Assembly (NCBI GenBank): GCA_963734085.1
Contig: CAVTFT010000021.1
Location: forward strand, 131,585-195,584
DNA from: CAIWHR01 sp963734085
GTDB lineage: Bacteria; Pseudomonadota; Gammaproteobacteria; Burkholderiales; Casimicrobiaceae
DNA length: 64,000 nt
Direction: 5' to 3'
Shown here: piece by piece, positions 27,114-37,722 of the stretch
Numbering within the stretch: the first letter of the stretch is position 1
How the letters are laid out: each line of letters opens with the position of its first letter
The notes under the pieces: model-generated
Databases searched by the model: none
The model's input: the letters and a program-made list of their open reading frames with translations, nothing else
What the model was told of the DNA's origin: nothing
Program-made: the position numbers and the translations under genes

Positions 27114-28952
27114 TTACTGCTCCTCCTTCGACCCTCCGGGCCCCGGAATCGGTCGTGTGCCGACCGGGGCGACGTCGATGTACTGCCATTCCGAGTGCAG
27201 GATCGGGTGCTTCTTGTAGCCGATGACCCACGGCTGCATCAGCTGGTTGCGGTAGCGGCTGATGTCGAGGCGCCACGGTGCGTAGGCCTCGATGATCTTC
27301 GCCATCTCGTGGTACAGCTTGTCGCGTTCGGGCGAGTCGGGCATCCGGATCGACTGCTCGTAGAGCTTGTCGTACTCGGGAATCTTCGCGCACGCGTTGT
27401 TGCTCTGGTAGATGTTCTTGCTGTAGAGCAGCTGCACGAAATTGTCGCCGTCCGGGTAGTCGGCGATCCAGGAGGCGGTGCGCATCATCAGCTTGCACTG
27501 CTTCTCGAGCTTCAGGAGCTCGGGGAACTTGTCCTTCTGGACCTCCATCCGGATCGCGATCGAATCGAATGCCTTCTTCCACATTTCGTCCTGCTGGCGG
27601 CCGAGCGAATCCGGACGCGACGCGTAGCGGACGACGAGCGGCTTGCCGTCGGGCAGCGTGCGAAAGCCGTCGGCGCCCTTCTTGTACCCGAACCGGTCGA
27701 GCAGCGCGTTGGCGCCCGCAGGGTCGTACTTTACGCTTGTCCGGTAATTGGGGTCATAGCCGACGACGCCCGGAGGAATCGGGAACTGCGCTTCGACCGC
27801 CTGGCCGCTGCGCACGACCTTGATCTCCTCGTCGACGTCGTAGGCCATCGCCATCGCCCGGCGCAGCGCGATCTTCTCCTTCGAGAGGCCGCCGACCACG
27901 GGATCCTGCAGGTTCCAGTAGTGGTACGTGATCTCCGGGTCGACGAAGCGCGACAGCTTCACCCCCTTGGCCGCGAAGGCCGGCTTCAGCTTGCCGCCGT
28001 CGAGCACGTTGGGCGCGAGCGGCCCCTCCATGTTCATGATGTCGAGCTCGCCGTTCTGGAACGCGAGCAGCCGTGCCTGATCCTCCTCGATGATGCTGAT
28101 CTCGACGCGGCCGACCTGCGGCATCTTCTTGCCCTTCATCTCGGCGATCAGCTGGCGGTCGGCCGGATCGTTCGACGTGAAGTTCCAGACGAAGCCGCGG
28201 AAATCCGGATTCGCCTCGAGAAAGATTTTCGAGCTCCTGATCCATTTCACGAGCTTGTACGGGCCGGTGCCGACCGGATTCGCCATGGCGCGCCCGCTCT
28301 CGTCGGCGTACGCCTCGATCACCTCGCGCGCGACGGCGGACGTGGGCTCGTGGGCGAGGATGTACGTCAGCCCGTAGTCGGTGTCCTTGAGCTCTATGCG
28401 CAGCGTGTAGCGATCGATCGCCTGCAGGCCCGCGACCTTCGCGTTGTAGTCGAACTTGCCCGACTTCTTCGCCGCGTCGACGACCTCGTCCAGGCCGACG
28501 ATCTTGCCTTCGACCAGGAACGCGTACGGCGAGTGGATCTTCGGGTCGACCAGCCGTTTCAACGAGTAGACGTAGTCGTCAGCGGTCAGCTCGCGCTTCT
28601 GGCCCTTGAACGCCGGGTCCGGGATGAAATGGATGCCCTTCTTGAGCTTGATCGTGTACGTCTTGCCGTTGTCGGTGATTTGCGGCAGCGCTTCGGCCGT
28701 CAGCGGGACGAGCTTCGACGGCCGCGCGAGGTAGTCATAGGTGTAGAGCGTCTCGAAGAGCACCTGAACGAGCGTCCCTGAGTACAAGTCGTGGACGCCT
28801 GCCGGGTCGAAGCCGGTCTCCGCTGCGGGGAAGACGTGGCGGACGACTTTTTTCATGTCGGCGGCGTAGACGACGGTTGCTGCGAGCGCAGCGATGGCGG
28901 TCGAGACGAGCGCCACGCCGGCAGCGCGCGTGAGACTCAACAGAAACGGCAT
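27114..28952 (-). CDS. Peptide-type ABC transporter substrate-binding protein (first paralogue)
   Basis: Periplasmic family 5 (OppA/DppA) binding protein, 612 residues, with a signal peptide ending near VVYA-AD. Family features include VFPAAETGFDPAGVHDLYSG, the hinge region NPVGTGPYKLVKW and RRAMAMAYDVDEEIKVVRSG. GGAG lies 6 bases before the ATG. It is closely similar over its whole length to the product of the next upstream gene, sharing stretches such as WIADYPDGDNFVQLLY. Its C-terminus has an extra Pro/Gly-rich tail (PVGTRPIPGPGGSKEEQ). Confidence 0.93.
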   Translation of the reverse strand: MPFLLSLTRAAGVALVSTAIAALAATVVYAADMKKVVRHVFPAAETGFDPAGVHDLYSGTLVQVLFETLYTYDYLARPSKLVPLTAEALPQITDNGKTYTIKLKKGIHFIPDPAFKGQKRELTADDYVYSLKRLVDPKIHSPYAFLVEGKIVGLDEVVDAAKKSGKFDYNAKVAGLQAIDRYTLRIELKDTDYGLTYILAHEPTSAVAREVIEAYADESGRAMANPVGTGPYKLVKWIRSSKIFLEANPDFRGFVWNFTSNDPADRQLIAEMKGKKMPQVGRVEISIIEEDQARLLAFQNGELDIMNMEGPLAPNVLDGGKLKPAFAAKGVKLSRFVDPEITYHYWNLQDPVVGGLSKEKIALRRAMAMAYDVDEEIKVVRSGQAVEAQFPIPPGVVGYDPNYRTSVKYDPAGANALLDRFGYKKGADGFRTLPDGKPLVVRYASRPDSLGRQQDEMWKKAFDSIAIRMEVQKDKFPELLKLEKQCKLMMRTASWIADYPDGDNFVQLLYSKNIYQSNNACAKIPEYDKLYEQSIRMPDSPERDKLYHEMAKIIEAYAPWRLDISRYRNQLMQPWVIGYKKHPILHSEWQYIDVAPVGTRPIPGPGGSKEEQ

Positions 28953-29004
28953 ATCAACTCCAAGAGTTCGGACCGCGACGCGACACGCGTTCGAAAGGCG
29001 AGGA

Positions 29005-30801
29005 TCACTGGCGGGGCAGGACGTCGAGGTACATGTAATTGGCCTGCAGGATCGGGTGCTTCTTGTACCCCTGGATCCACGGCCGGATCAATTCACTGCG
29101 CATGCGGGAGACGTGGAGCCTCCACGCAGCGTCGACTTCCATCTGCCGCGACATCTCGAGGAACAGGCGGTTGCGCTCGGGTGAGTTCGGCAGTAGCCGC
29201 GACTGTTCGTAGAAGTGGTCGAACGCCTTCGATTCGTAGCAGCCGGGGTTGCTCTGGCCGACGTTGGGACCGTAGAGCAGTTGCACGAAATTGTCGCCGT
29301 CCGGGTAATCGGCGATCCAGCCCTGGCCCCACATCTGCAGCTTGCACGCCTTCGACGCCTGGACATTGTCGGAAAACGGCGCGACGACGGTCTCCATGCG
29401 GACCCCGATCTTTTGGAGCGATTTGAGCCAGAGCTCGTCCAGCTCGCGCTGCGTGCTGCCTGGCTCGGTCGCGAGATGCACGACGAGCGGCTTGCCGTCG
29501 GGCAGCGTACGCCAGCCGTCGCTGCCTTTCTTGTAGCCGAAATAGTCGAGCAGCTTGTTCGCGAGCACCGGGTCGTACTGGTTGACACTGCGGTAATTCG
29601 GGTCGTGACCGACGACACCCGCGGGGATCGGCATCTGCAGGGCAACCGCCTGCCCTTTGCGCACGACCTTGATCTCCTCGTCGATGTCGTAAGCCATTGC
29701 CATCGCGCGACGCAGCGCGATCCTTTCCTTGGTGGACCCGCCGATGACCGGGTCACGGAAATCGAATGCCGTGTACGTCATGTCGGGGTCGGGAACCCGT
29801 TCGAGGCCGATGCCCTGCTTCGCGAGGTCGGGCTTCAGGTGGTCGCCATCGAGTGCGGCAGGCGCGAAGGTTTCAGGAACATTGATGTAGTCGAGCCGGC
29901 TCTGCTGAAAGGCGAGCCAGATCGACTGCGCCTCGTCGATCACGATGATCTCGACGCGCCCGACCTGCGGCATCCTCTTGCCGCGCATGTCCTTGATGAG
30001 CGCGTCGTCCCACGCAGGCTCCGATGCGGCGAAGTCCCAGACGAAGCCCCGATACTCGGGGTTCGCCTCGAGCACCATCTTCGAACGGCGCGTCCAGCTC
30101 GTCAGCATGTAGGGACCGGTGCCAACCGGATGCGCCATCGTGTCATCGGCGTACGCCTCGATCACCTCGCGCGCGACGATGCCGAGCGAGATGTGGGCGA
30201 CGATATAGAGAAAGTTGTAGTCCGTCTCCTTGAGCCGGAAGCGCAGCGTGTAGCGATCGACCGCCTCGATCCCCGGAATTTTCGCGTCATAGTCGAAGGA
30301 GCCGGTCTTCTTCGCCTTCGCCGCGTGCTCGTCCAGGCCCACGATCTTGCCTTCGAGCAGGAACGCGTAGGGCGCCCGGTTCTTCGGATCGAGAAAGCGC
30401 AGGTACGAGTAGACGACGTCCTGCGCGGTGAGCTCGCGCTTCTGACCCTTCCATACGGGGTCGGGGGCAAAATAGATGCCCTTCTTGATCTTGAATGTGT
30501 AGGTCTTGCCGTTGTCTGCGACTTCCGGCAACGCTTCAGCCACCATCGGCACGAGCTTCGCGGGCCGGGCGAGATAATCGTACGTCAGGAGCCGCTCGAA
30601 GATCGCCTCGATGACCGTTGCCGAATAGAGATCCGAGATGCGAACAGGGTCGAAGCCGTTTTCGCCGGTGGGAAAGTACGCGTGCACGACCTTGTTCGGG
30701 TCCGCAGCCGCCTGGGACCAGGCTGGGGTCGCGAAGGCGCCGGCAAGGCCGATGGCTGCGACGAGCCACGCAAGCCGCTCCGGGAACGTCCGCCAACGCA
30801 T
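29005..30801 (-). CDS. Peptide-type ABC transporter substrate-binding protein (second paralogue)
   Basis: Family 5 periplasmic binding protein of 598 residues; the signal peptide MRWRTFPERLAWLVAAIGLA ends near PAWSQA-AA. The ATG at 30801 has a strong GGAGGGGAG just upstream; a longer in-frame extension overlaps the divergent glycosylase gene and is rejected. It matches the downstream paralogue through RRAMAMAYDIDEEIKVVRKG, GWRTLPDGKPLVVHLAT and WIADYPDGDNFVQLLYGPNV. It is the first gene of the importer operon, 195 bases from the divergent glycosylase. Two receptors for one permease pair suggest a broadened substrate range. Confidence 0.93.
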   Translation of the reverse strand: MRWRTFPERLAWLVAAIGLAGAFATPAWSQAAADPNKVVHAYFPTGENGFDPVRISDLYSATVIEAIFERLLTYDYLARPAKLVPMVAEALPEVADNGKTYTFKIKKGIYFAPDPVWKGQKRELTAQDVVYSYLRFLDPKNRAPYAFLLEGKIVGLDEHAAKAKKTGSFDYDAKIPGIEAVDRYTLRFRLKETDYNFLYIVAHISLGIVAREVIEAYADDTMAHPVGTGPYMLTSWTRRSKMVLEANPEYRGFVWDFAASEPAWDDALIKDMRGKRMPQVGRVEIIVIDEAQSIWLAFQQSRLDYINVPETFAPAALDGDHLKPDLAKQGIGLERVPDPDMTYTAFDFRDPVIGGSTKERIALRRAMAMAYDIDEEIKVVRKGQAVALQMPIPAGVVGHDPNYRSVNQYDPVLANKLLDYFGYKKGSDGWRTLPDGKPLVVHLATEPGSTQRELDELWLKSLQKIGVRMETVVAPFSDNVQASKACKLQMWGQGWIADYPDGDNFVQLLYGPNVGQSNPGCYESKAFDHFYEQSRLLPNSPERNRLFLEMSRQMEVDAAWRLHVSRMRSELIRPWIQGYKKHPILQANYMYLDVLPRQ

Positions 30802-30996
30802 CTCTCCCCTCCAAAAATAAAAGCCGCGTAATGTACCATTTTGGCGCATCCCCATGCCACGCCGTCCGCCGCAACGCCTGGACCGATCGACAGCCACCGT
30901 CCGCGGGGCTGCGATCGGGCGCCATCGCCCGATTCCCCCGGTCGCGGACGGCCGGCCCGCCGCCGACCGATCCCCCCACCGTGCGGGGAGCCGCCG

Positions 30997-31644
30997 ATGA
31001 AACCCGCCTACTGGGACGATGCGACCCGCGCGCTCTCCCGGGCCGATCCGGTGTTGCGGCGGCTGATCGACGGCGTTCCCGGCATCCACCTCACCCGCCG
31101 CGGCGACGCGTTCACGACGCTGGCGCGGGCGATCGTCGGCCAGCAGATCTCGGTGAAGGCGGCGCAGACGATCTGGGAGCGTTTCACCCTGGCCACCGGC
31201 GCCGGACGCGATACCGGGGCACTCTCGGTGCGGCTCGATGCCGCCCGCGTCGGCCGCACGCGCCTGCCCACGCTGCGGCGCTGCGGGCTGTCCGCACGCA
31301 AGGCCGAATACCTGCGCGATCTCGCCCGCCATTTCACGTCGGGAAAGCTCGATCCACGGGAGTGGCCCGCATTGGACGACGAGACGCTGATCGCGCGGCT
31401 CGTCGACGTCAAAGGCATCGGCCGCTGGACCGCCGAAATGTTCCTCATGTTCCACGAACTGCGCGCCGACGTCTTTCCGGTCGACGACATCGGGTTGCAG
31501 AAGGCGATTGCAAAGTACTACAACGACGGCGCGCGGCTCGACGTCGCGGCGATGCGCGCACTGGGCGCGACGTGGCAGCCGTGGCGCAGCGTCGCGACGT
31601 GGTACCTGTGGCGCTCGCTCGACCCCGTTCCGGTCGAATACTGA
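30997..31644 (+). CDS. DNA-3-methyladenine glycosylase II-like (HhH-GPD)
   Basis: Base-excision glycosylase that removes alkylated purines. The 215-residue product has the helix-hairpin-helix LIARLVDVKGIGRWTAEMFL and the catalytic Asp in DVFPVDDIGLQKAI; the early motif AIVGQQISVKAAQTIWERF matches AlkA. It lacks the N-terminal domain of E. coli AlkA, as in many short homologues. GGGGAG lies about 6 bases before the ATG at 30997. The SrkA-like kinase begins 5 bases after its stop, so the two form a stress-related pair. Confidence 0.88.
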   Translation: MKPAYWDDATRALSRADPVLRRLIDGVPGIHLTRRGDAFTTLARAIVGQQISVKAAQTIWERFTLATGAGRDTGALSVRLDAARVGRTRLPTLRRCGLSARKAEYLRDLARHFTSGKLDPREWPALDDETLIARLVDVKGIGRWTAEMFLMFHELRADVFPVDDIGLQKAIAKYYNDGARLDVAAMRALGATWQPWRSVATWYLWRSLDPVPVEY

Positions 31645-31649
31645 CCGGC

Positions 31650-32633
31650 ATGGCCGCCGCTGCCCACCCGTACGCCACCCTCACGCCCGACGTCGTTCTC
31701 GACGCGCTCGACGGGATCGGGTTGCGCGGCGACGGCCGGCTCCTCGCGCTCGGCAGCTACGAAAATCGCGTCTATCAGATCTGGATCGAGGATGCGCAGC
31801 CGGTCGTCGCCAAGTTCTATCGGCCCGGCCGCTGGTCGGACGCGCAGATCCAGGAGGAGCACGCATTCGTCGCGGAGCTCGAGGCGCGGGAAATCCCGGC
31901 GGTCGCGCCGCTCACGCGTGACGGCGCGACACTCCACGCTCACGGCGGCTTCCGGTTCGCCGTGTATCCGAAATGCGGTGGCCGCGCGCCCGAGCTCGAG
32001 GATGCGGCGACGCTCGAATGGATGGGCCGCTTCCTGGGACGCATCCATGCGGTCGGCGCGCGCTCGCCGTTCCGGCATCGCCCCGCGCTCGATGTCGAGA
32101 CGTTTGGCGTTGCGCCGCGCGACTGGCTGTCCGCGCACGACTTCATCCCGCCCGACTTGCAGGATGCATGGCGCAGCATTGCCGCGCTCGCGCTCGATGG
32201 CGTGCGCCGCGCTTTCGATCGTGCCGGCGACGTGAAGACATTGCGGCTGCACGGCGACTGCCACGCCGGCAACGTGCTGTGGACCGACGACGGTCCACAC
32301 TTCGTCGATTTCGACGACGCGCGCACAGGCCCCGCGGTGCAGGATCTCTGGATGCTGCTCGCAGGAAGCCGCGCCGAGATGACGCGACAGCTGGCGTCGG
32401 TGCTCGACGGCTACGGCGATTTTTTCCACTTCGATCCGCGCGAGCTTTACCTTACCGAGGCACTGCGCACGCTGCGGCTTCTCCACTATTCGGCGTGGCT
32501 TGCGCAGCGCTGGGACGATCCCGCGTTTCCCGCCGCTTTCCCGTGGTTCAACACCCAGCGCTACTGGCAGGACCGCATTCTGGAGTTGCGCGAGCAGGTG
32601 GCGCTGATGGACGAGCCGCCGCTCGAGGTGTGA
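31650..32633 (+). CDS. srkA: Stress response serine/threonine kinase SrkA/YihE-like
   Basis: Cytoplasmic kinase of the APH/HipA-like fold that counters stress-induced death in E. coli. The 327-residue length equals E. coli SrkA (328). Visible elements are the nucleotide loop LALGSYENRVYQIWIE, Lys in VVAKFYRPGRW, the catalytic loop LRLHGDCHAGNVLW and the metal site HFVDFDDARTGPAVQDLWML. The start at 31650 is 5 bases after the glycosylase stop. Its end converges on lolD with a 6-base gap. Confidence 0.9.
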   Translation: MAAAAHPYATLTPDVVLDALDGIGLRGDGRLLALGSYENRVYQIWIEDAQPVVAKFYRPGRWSDAQIQEEHAFVAELEAREIPAVAPLTRDGATLHAHGGFRFAVYPKCGGRAPELEDAATLEWMGRFLGRIHAVGARSPFRHRPALDVETFGVAPRDWLSAHDFIPPDLQDAWRSIAALALDGVRRAFDRAGDVKTLRLHGDCHAGNVLWTDDGPHFVDFDDARTGPAVQDLWMLLAGSRAEMTRQLASVLDGYGDFFHFDPRELYLTEALRTLRLLHYSAWLAQRWDDPAFPAAFPWFNTQRYWQDRILELREQVALMDEPPLEV

Positions 32634-32639
32634 CAACGG

Positions 32640-33336
<697 letters not shown>

Positions 33337-33344
<8 letters not shown>

Positions 33345-34584
33345 AGCGCAGCGCCTCCGCGGGGTTCACCTTGGCGGCGCGCCACGCCGGATAGATCGTC
33401 GCCACGAGCGCGAGCACGAGGGCGATTGCCGCGATCGTCACGACGTCGGCGCGCTGCAGGTCGGACGGCAGCTCGCTGATGTAGTAGACGGACTTGTCGA
33501 GGAACTGGACGGAAAACAGCCGCTCGATCGCCGGCAGCACCGTGCCGACGTTGAGCGCGAGCACGATCCCGCCGACCACGCCGATCAGCGTGCCGATCGC
33601 GCCGATCAGCGCGCCCTGGATCACGAAGATTGTCATGATCGACGACGGCGATGCGCCCAGCGTGCGCAGGATCGCGATGTCGGCGTTCTTGTCGGTCACC
33701 GTCATCACCTGTGCGGAGACGATGTTGAACGCCGCCACGGCGACGATCAGCGTCAGGATGATGAACATCACCCGCTTCTCGATCTGCACCGCGCGGAAGA
33801 AATTCGCGTGCGACAGCGTCCAGTCGCGCACTTCGGCGTCGACGTTGAGCTTGCCGGCGAGCTCGCGCGCAACCGCCGGCGCCGCATAGAGATCGTCGAG
33901 CTTGAGCCGTACGCCGGTGACGCCGTCCATCCGGTAGAGCTTCTTCGCATCGTCGATGTCGATCAACGCGAGTCCGCTGTCGAACTCGTACATGCCGACC
34001 TCGAACACCCCGACCACCCGAAAGCTCTTCAACCGGGGCAACGTGCCGGCGGGCGTCGCGGTTCCCTGTGGCGTGACGACGACGACGGTGTCGCCCAGGC
34101 GGACGCCCATCGCCCGCGCGATCTCGGCGCCGAGAACGATGCCGAATTCTCCAGGCTTGAGCGCGGCGAGCGAGCCTGCGCGCATGTGGCTGCCGATGTC
34201 GGCGACGCCGTCCTCCTGCGCAGGATCGATGCCGCGGATCAGCGCGCCGCGGTTGACGCCGTCCGCCGAGAGCATCGCCTGGCCGAGGACATACGGGGCA
34301 GCCGCCTTCACGCGCGGATTGTCGAGCGCCGACTTCTCGACGGCGGCCGGGTCGGTCAGCACCGGGATGCCGCGAATCTCGATGTGCGAGGCGACGCCGA
34401 GGATCCGATTGCGCAGCTCCTGCTGGAAGCCGTTCATCACCGACAGCACGACGATCAGCGCGGCGACGCCCAGCGCGATCCCCGCCATAGAAGTGAGTGC
34501 GATGAACGAGATGAACGAGTTGCGGCCCGAGCCGCGCCGCGCGCGCGTGTAACGCAGCCCGACGGCGATTTCGTAGGGCGACAA
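33337..34584 (-). CDS. lolC: Lipoprotein-releasing system permease LolC/LolE
   Basis: Inner-membrane permease of the lipoprotein release system. From the TTG at 34584 the product is 415 residues, the usual family length, starting SPYEIAVGLRYTRARRGSGR. It has four hydrophobic helices (one near 25-48 and three in the C-terminal third) around a large periplasmic domain, and ends NPAEALRYE. An in-frame ATG at 34644 would add 20 atypical residues and lies in a promoter-like stretch; neither start has a convincing ribosome site. Only one LolC/E-type gene is present, as is common in betaproteobacteria. Confidence 0.92.
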
Positions 34585-34711
34585 GGGGGGCGTTTCGCTG
34601 AATGAAAGAAGGACGAAGGCCGTCGGGCAGCACGGCGGGCGCATTATCGCATGCTAGACTTCGACCATCTTCCCGCCGCACGCACGCCGCTCGCAACGTA
34701 TCGCGTGCCTC

Positions 34712-35719
34712 ATGCAGCTCGTTCTGTCGATCCCCGGTCTGCTCGCGCACGACGGACGCAGCGATACGCGCGCGCCGCATCTGGCGCGTCTCATCGGCTG
34801 CGCCGGTGCGGCCATCCACGAGCCCGACGGCTTCGGCGCTGCGCTCGCGCCGCATTACGGCGTCACGCGGCAAACCGATTGGCCGCTGGCGGCGATCCGG
34901 ATCGCAGCATTGGGTGTCGACCCGGGCGATGCCTACTGGCTTGCCGCCGATCCGGTGACGCTCGTCGCGGGCCACGACAATGTCCACCTCGCCGGCGTCG
35001 CCCGCGACCTCGCGGCGGAAGAGGCCGCCGCGCTTATCGATACGCTCAACGCGCATTTCGCCGCCGACGGCGTAGCGTTCGTCGCGCCGCGACCCGATCA
35101 ATGGTTCGTCCGCGCGGCGGTCGCGCCCGCGATCACGACACAGCCCCTCGATGCCGTCGCCGGCCGCACGCTGCGCGAATGTCTGCCCGAGGGCCGCGAT
35201 GCGGGAACTTGGCGGCGATGGCAGAATGAGATCCAGATGCTCCTGCACGAACATCCGGTAAATGCAGCGCGCGAAACGGCTGGCCGGCCGCCGGCGAACA
35301 GCGTCTGGTTCTCCGCCGGCGGAAGGCGCGCCGCGCGCGGGCAACTGCGCGCGCCGATCCGCACGTGGGCGAACGGCGGTATCGCCGCGGCGCTTGCCGC
35401 GCATGTGGGCACGCCCGCCCTCCCGCTCGAAGACGAGCTCGGAGCGATCCTCGGTGCACCCCCCGATGACGCAACGCTCGTCGTTGCGCTCGATCAGGCG
35501 TCGGAGCTCGCGGACGTCGAACGCGCGTGGGCGGCGCCCGCATCGCGCGCGCTTTCCCGCGGGACGTTCGAGAATGTCACGCTGATGGGCGACGGCGTGG
35601 GTCACGCGGCGGTGTGGACGGCGCGTCGGCAAAACGCATGGGGACGGCTCACTGGCGCGCTGGCGCGGCACGACCTCGAGGTGCTTCTTGCCGCCGGGCG
35701 GACGCCAGCGCCGAGGTGA
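34712..35719 (+). CDS. Conserved protein upstream of recJ, phosphoglycerate-mutase-like family (COG4255 type)
   Basis: A 335-residue protein with no clear signal or membrane segment. Its features, MQLVLSIPGLL at the start, DPVTLVAGHDNVHL (about 80-95), RPDQWFVR, and NSVWFSAGGRR in the middle, recall the betaproteobacterial family annotated as phosphoglycerate mutase-like and usually found directly before recJ. The true biochemical role is not known to me. Its stop overlaps the recJ start (TGATG), which indicates translational coupling. The first Met follows a short leader after a divergent promoter region. Confidence 0.7.
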   Translation: MQLVLSIPGLLAHDGRSDTRAPHLARLIGCAGAAIHEPDGFGAALAPHYGVTRQTDWPLAAIRIAALGVDPGDAYWLAADPVTLVAGHDNVHLAGVARDLAAEEAAALIDTLNAHFAADGVAFVAPRPDQWFVRAAVAPAITTQPLDAVAGRTLRECLPEGRDAGTWRRWQNEIQMLLHEHPVNAARETAGRPPANSVWFSAGGRRAARGQLRAPIRTWANGGIAAALAAHVGTPALPLEDELGAILGAPPDDATLVVALDQASELADVERAWAAPASRALSRGTFENVTLMGDGVGHAAVWTARRQNAWGRLTGALARHDLEVLLAAGRTPAPR

Positions 35720-37428
35720 TGGAAATCGTTCGCCGCGCCGTTCCAACCGCCGCCGCGACGCTCGTCTCGGCAGGCGTCGATCCGGTGCTGGCCCGGGTGT
35801 TCGCGGCGCGCGGCATCGAGACGCCCGACGAGCTCGACGCCGATCTCGCGCGCCTGCCGCCGTTCGCGCTGCTCAAGGGCATCGACGCCGCGTCGGCGCG
35901 GCTCGCCGACGCGATCGTGCGGCGCGAAAAGATCCTCATCGTCGCCGACTACGACGCCGACGGGGCGACGGCGTGCGCGGTCGGCATGCGCGGCCTCGCC
36001 GCAATGGGCGCCGATGTCGCTTTCCTCGTGCCGAACCGCTTCGAGCACGGCTACGGCCTCACGCCGGAAATCGTCTTGCAGGCGGCCGCGTTCGCGCCGC
36101 GCCTCATCGTCACCGTCGACAACGGGATCGCGAGTCACGACGGCGTTGCGCAGGCGGCAAGCCTGGGGATCGAAGTGCTGGTCACCGACCATCATCTCCC
36201 CGCGGCAACGCTTCCCTCCCCGGCGCTGATCGTCAATCCCAACCAGCCCGGCTGCCCATTTCCGGCGAAGCACCTCGCGGGCGTCGGCGTGATGTTCTAC
36301 GTGCTGATGGCCACGCGTGCGGTGCTGCGCGAGCGCGGCCACTTTGCGGGGCGGGCGGAGCCGAACCTGGCCACGCTGCTCGACCTGGTCGCACTCGGCA
36401 CGATCGCCGACGTCGTGCGTCTCGACCGGGTGAACCGCGCGCTCGTCGCGCAAGGTCTCGCGCGCATTCGCGGCGGTAGAGCGCAGGCCGGCATCGAGGC
36501 GCTCTTCGCCGCGGCCGGCCGCGACGCGCGATCCGCGAGCGCCTACGACCTCGGCTTTTTCATCGGCCCGCGCCTGAACGCCGCCGGTCGGCTTGCCGAC
36601 ATGACGGTCGGCATCCGCTGCCTGCTCGCGGACACCGCAGTCGCAGCTCTGCCGCTCGCCGCGCTGCTCGACCGCTGGAATCGCGAGCGGCGCGACGTCG
36701 AGGCGACGATGCAGCAGGAAGCGCTGGCGGAGCTCGAGCTCTCCGCGGAAGACTCCGATGCCGATCCCGCGTATACGCTGTGCGTCTACCGGCCGGCATG
36801 GCATCAGGGTGTCGTCGGCATCGTCGCCGCGCGGCTCAAGGACCGCTACCACCGGCCGACGATCGTCTTTGCGCGCGGCGCCGCCGGCGAGCTCAAAGGC
36901 TCGGGCCGGTCGATCGCAGGCTTTCACCTGCGTGATGCGCTCGACCTCGTCGCCAAGCGCGCGCCGGGCACGCTCCAGAAGTTCGGCGGTCACGCCTATG
37001 CAGCGGGACTCTCGCTCGCGGAAGCCGACCTGCCGCGCTTTGCGGCGGCGTTCGAGTCGATCGCCCGCGAGCAGCTCACGCCGGCGCAGCTCCACCGCAC
37101 GCTCGACTCCGACGGCAGCCTCGGCGCCGGCGAGCTCACGTACGATCTCGCGCGGGCACTCGGCGACGAAGTGTGGGGCCAGGGATTTCCGGCGCCGGTG
37201 TTCGACGATCTCTTCGCGGTGATCGAGCAGCGGATCGTCGGCGGCAAGCACAGCCGGCTCGTGCTCGAGCGCAGCATCGAAGGCGCGGGTCCGCGGTTCG
37301 CGGCGATTCTGTTCAACCACGCCGAAACGCTCCCGCCGTCGATCCGCGCGGCGTACCGCCCCGACGTCAACGAATGGAACGGTACGGCATCGCTGCAGCT
37401 CGTGATCGAGCACTGGCAGAACGCGTAA
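35719..37428 (+). CDS. recJ: Single-stranded-DNA-specific exonuclease RecJ
   Basis: 5'-3' single-strand exonuclease of recombination and mismatch repair. The 569-residue product has the DHH-family motifs: VADYDADGATACAVGMRGL, VTVDNGIASHDG and VLVTDHHLP. It also has LDLVALGTIADVVRL, the DHHA1 region with GSGRSIAGFHLRDAL and FGGHAYAAGLSL, and a C-terminal OB-like segment. Length matches the family. Many homologues read DHDVDG at motif I; here it is DYDADG, a common variant. The ATG overlaps the previous stop, and CGAGG serves as ribosome site. Confidence 0.95.
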   Translation: MEIVRRAVPTAAATLVSAGVDPVLARVFAARGIETPDELDADLARLPPFALLKGIDAASARLADAIVRREKILIVADYDADGATACAVGMRGLAAMGADVAFLVPNRFEHGYGLTPEIVLQAAAFAPRLIVTVDNGIASHDGVAQAASLGIEVLVTDHHLPAATLPSPALIVNPNQPGCPFPAKHLAGVGVMFYVLMATRAVLRERGHFAGRAEPNLATLLDLVALGTIADVVRLDRVNRALVAQGLARIRGGRAQAGIEALFAAAGRDARSASAYDLGFFIGPRLNAAGRLADMTVGIRCLLADTAVAALPLAALLDRWNRERRDVEATMQQEALAELELSAEDSDADPAYTLCVYRPAWHQGVVGIVAARLKDRYHRPTIVFARGAAGELKGSGRSIAGFHLRDALDLVAKRAPGTLQKFGGHAYAAGLSLAEADLPRFAAAFESIAREQLTPAQLHRTLDSDGSLGAGELTYDLARALGDEVWGQGFPAPVFDDLFAVIEQRIVGGKHSRLVLERSIEGAGPRFAAILFNHAETLPPSIRAAYRPDVNEWNGTASLQLVIEHWQNA

Positions 37429-37722
37429 GCGGACCGATGTCGCGCCGCACGTGGTGGCGGGCGGCGGGTGGCGGCCGGTGCGGCAGGCCCGCCCTGCCAA
37501 TGCGCGCACCCGCAACATCGATGGTCATAAGGGGCGCCGATGCAACGCGCCTTCCACGAAATTGGTTTGGCTATCTACTTGTTTATAGGTTGATTCACGT
37601 CAATCCGTCCATCTCGGCGCATTGATTGCGCCAGGGTTGTGCAACGCACCAAGATGACTATAATGTGACCGCCTCGGACCGGCGGCTGCCGGGACGACGT
37701 CGATCAAAGGGAGCCCAAAAGA
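37429..37722 (+). promoter_or_regulatory. Intergenic promoter region before the SDR gene
   Basis: These 294 bases contain no credible gene. A sigma-70-like promoter has TTGTGC (37637-37642), a 16-base spacer and a perfect TATAAT (37659-37664). Upstream, TTGATTCACGTCAA (37590-37603) differs by one base from the FNR/Anr consensus TTGAT-N4-ATCAA and is centred about 74 bases before the predicted start of transcription. GGGAG before the ATG at 37723 is the ribosome site. Confidence 0.6.

Noticed and set aside
35602..37518. A 638-codon minus-strand frame opposite recJ
   Set aside because: RecJ motifs are complete on the plus strand; the opposite product is Arg/Glu/His-rich shadow.
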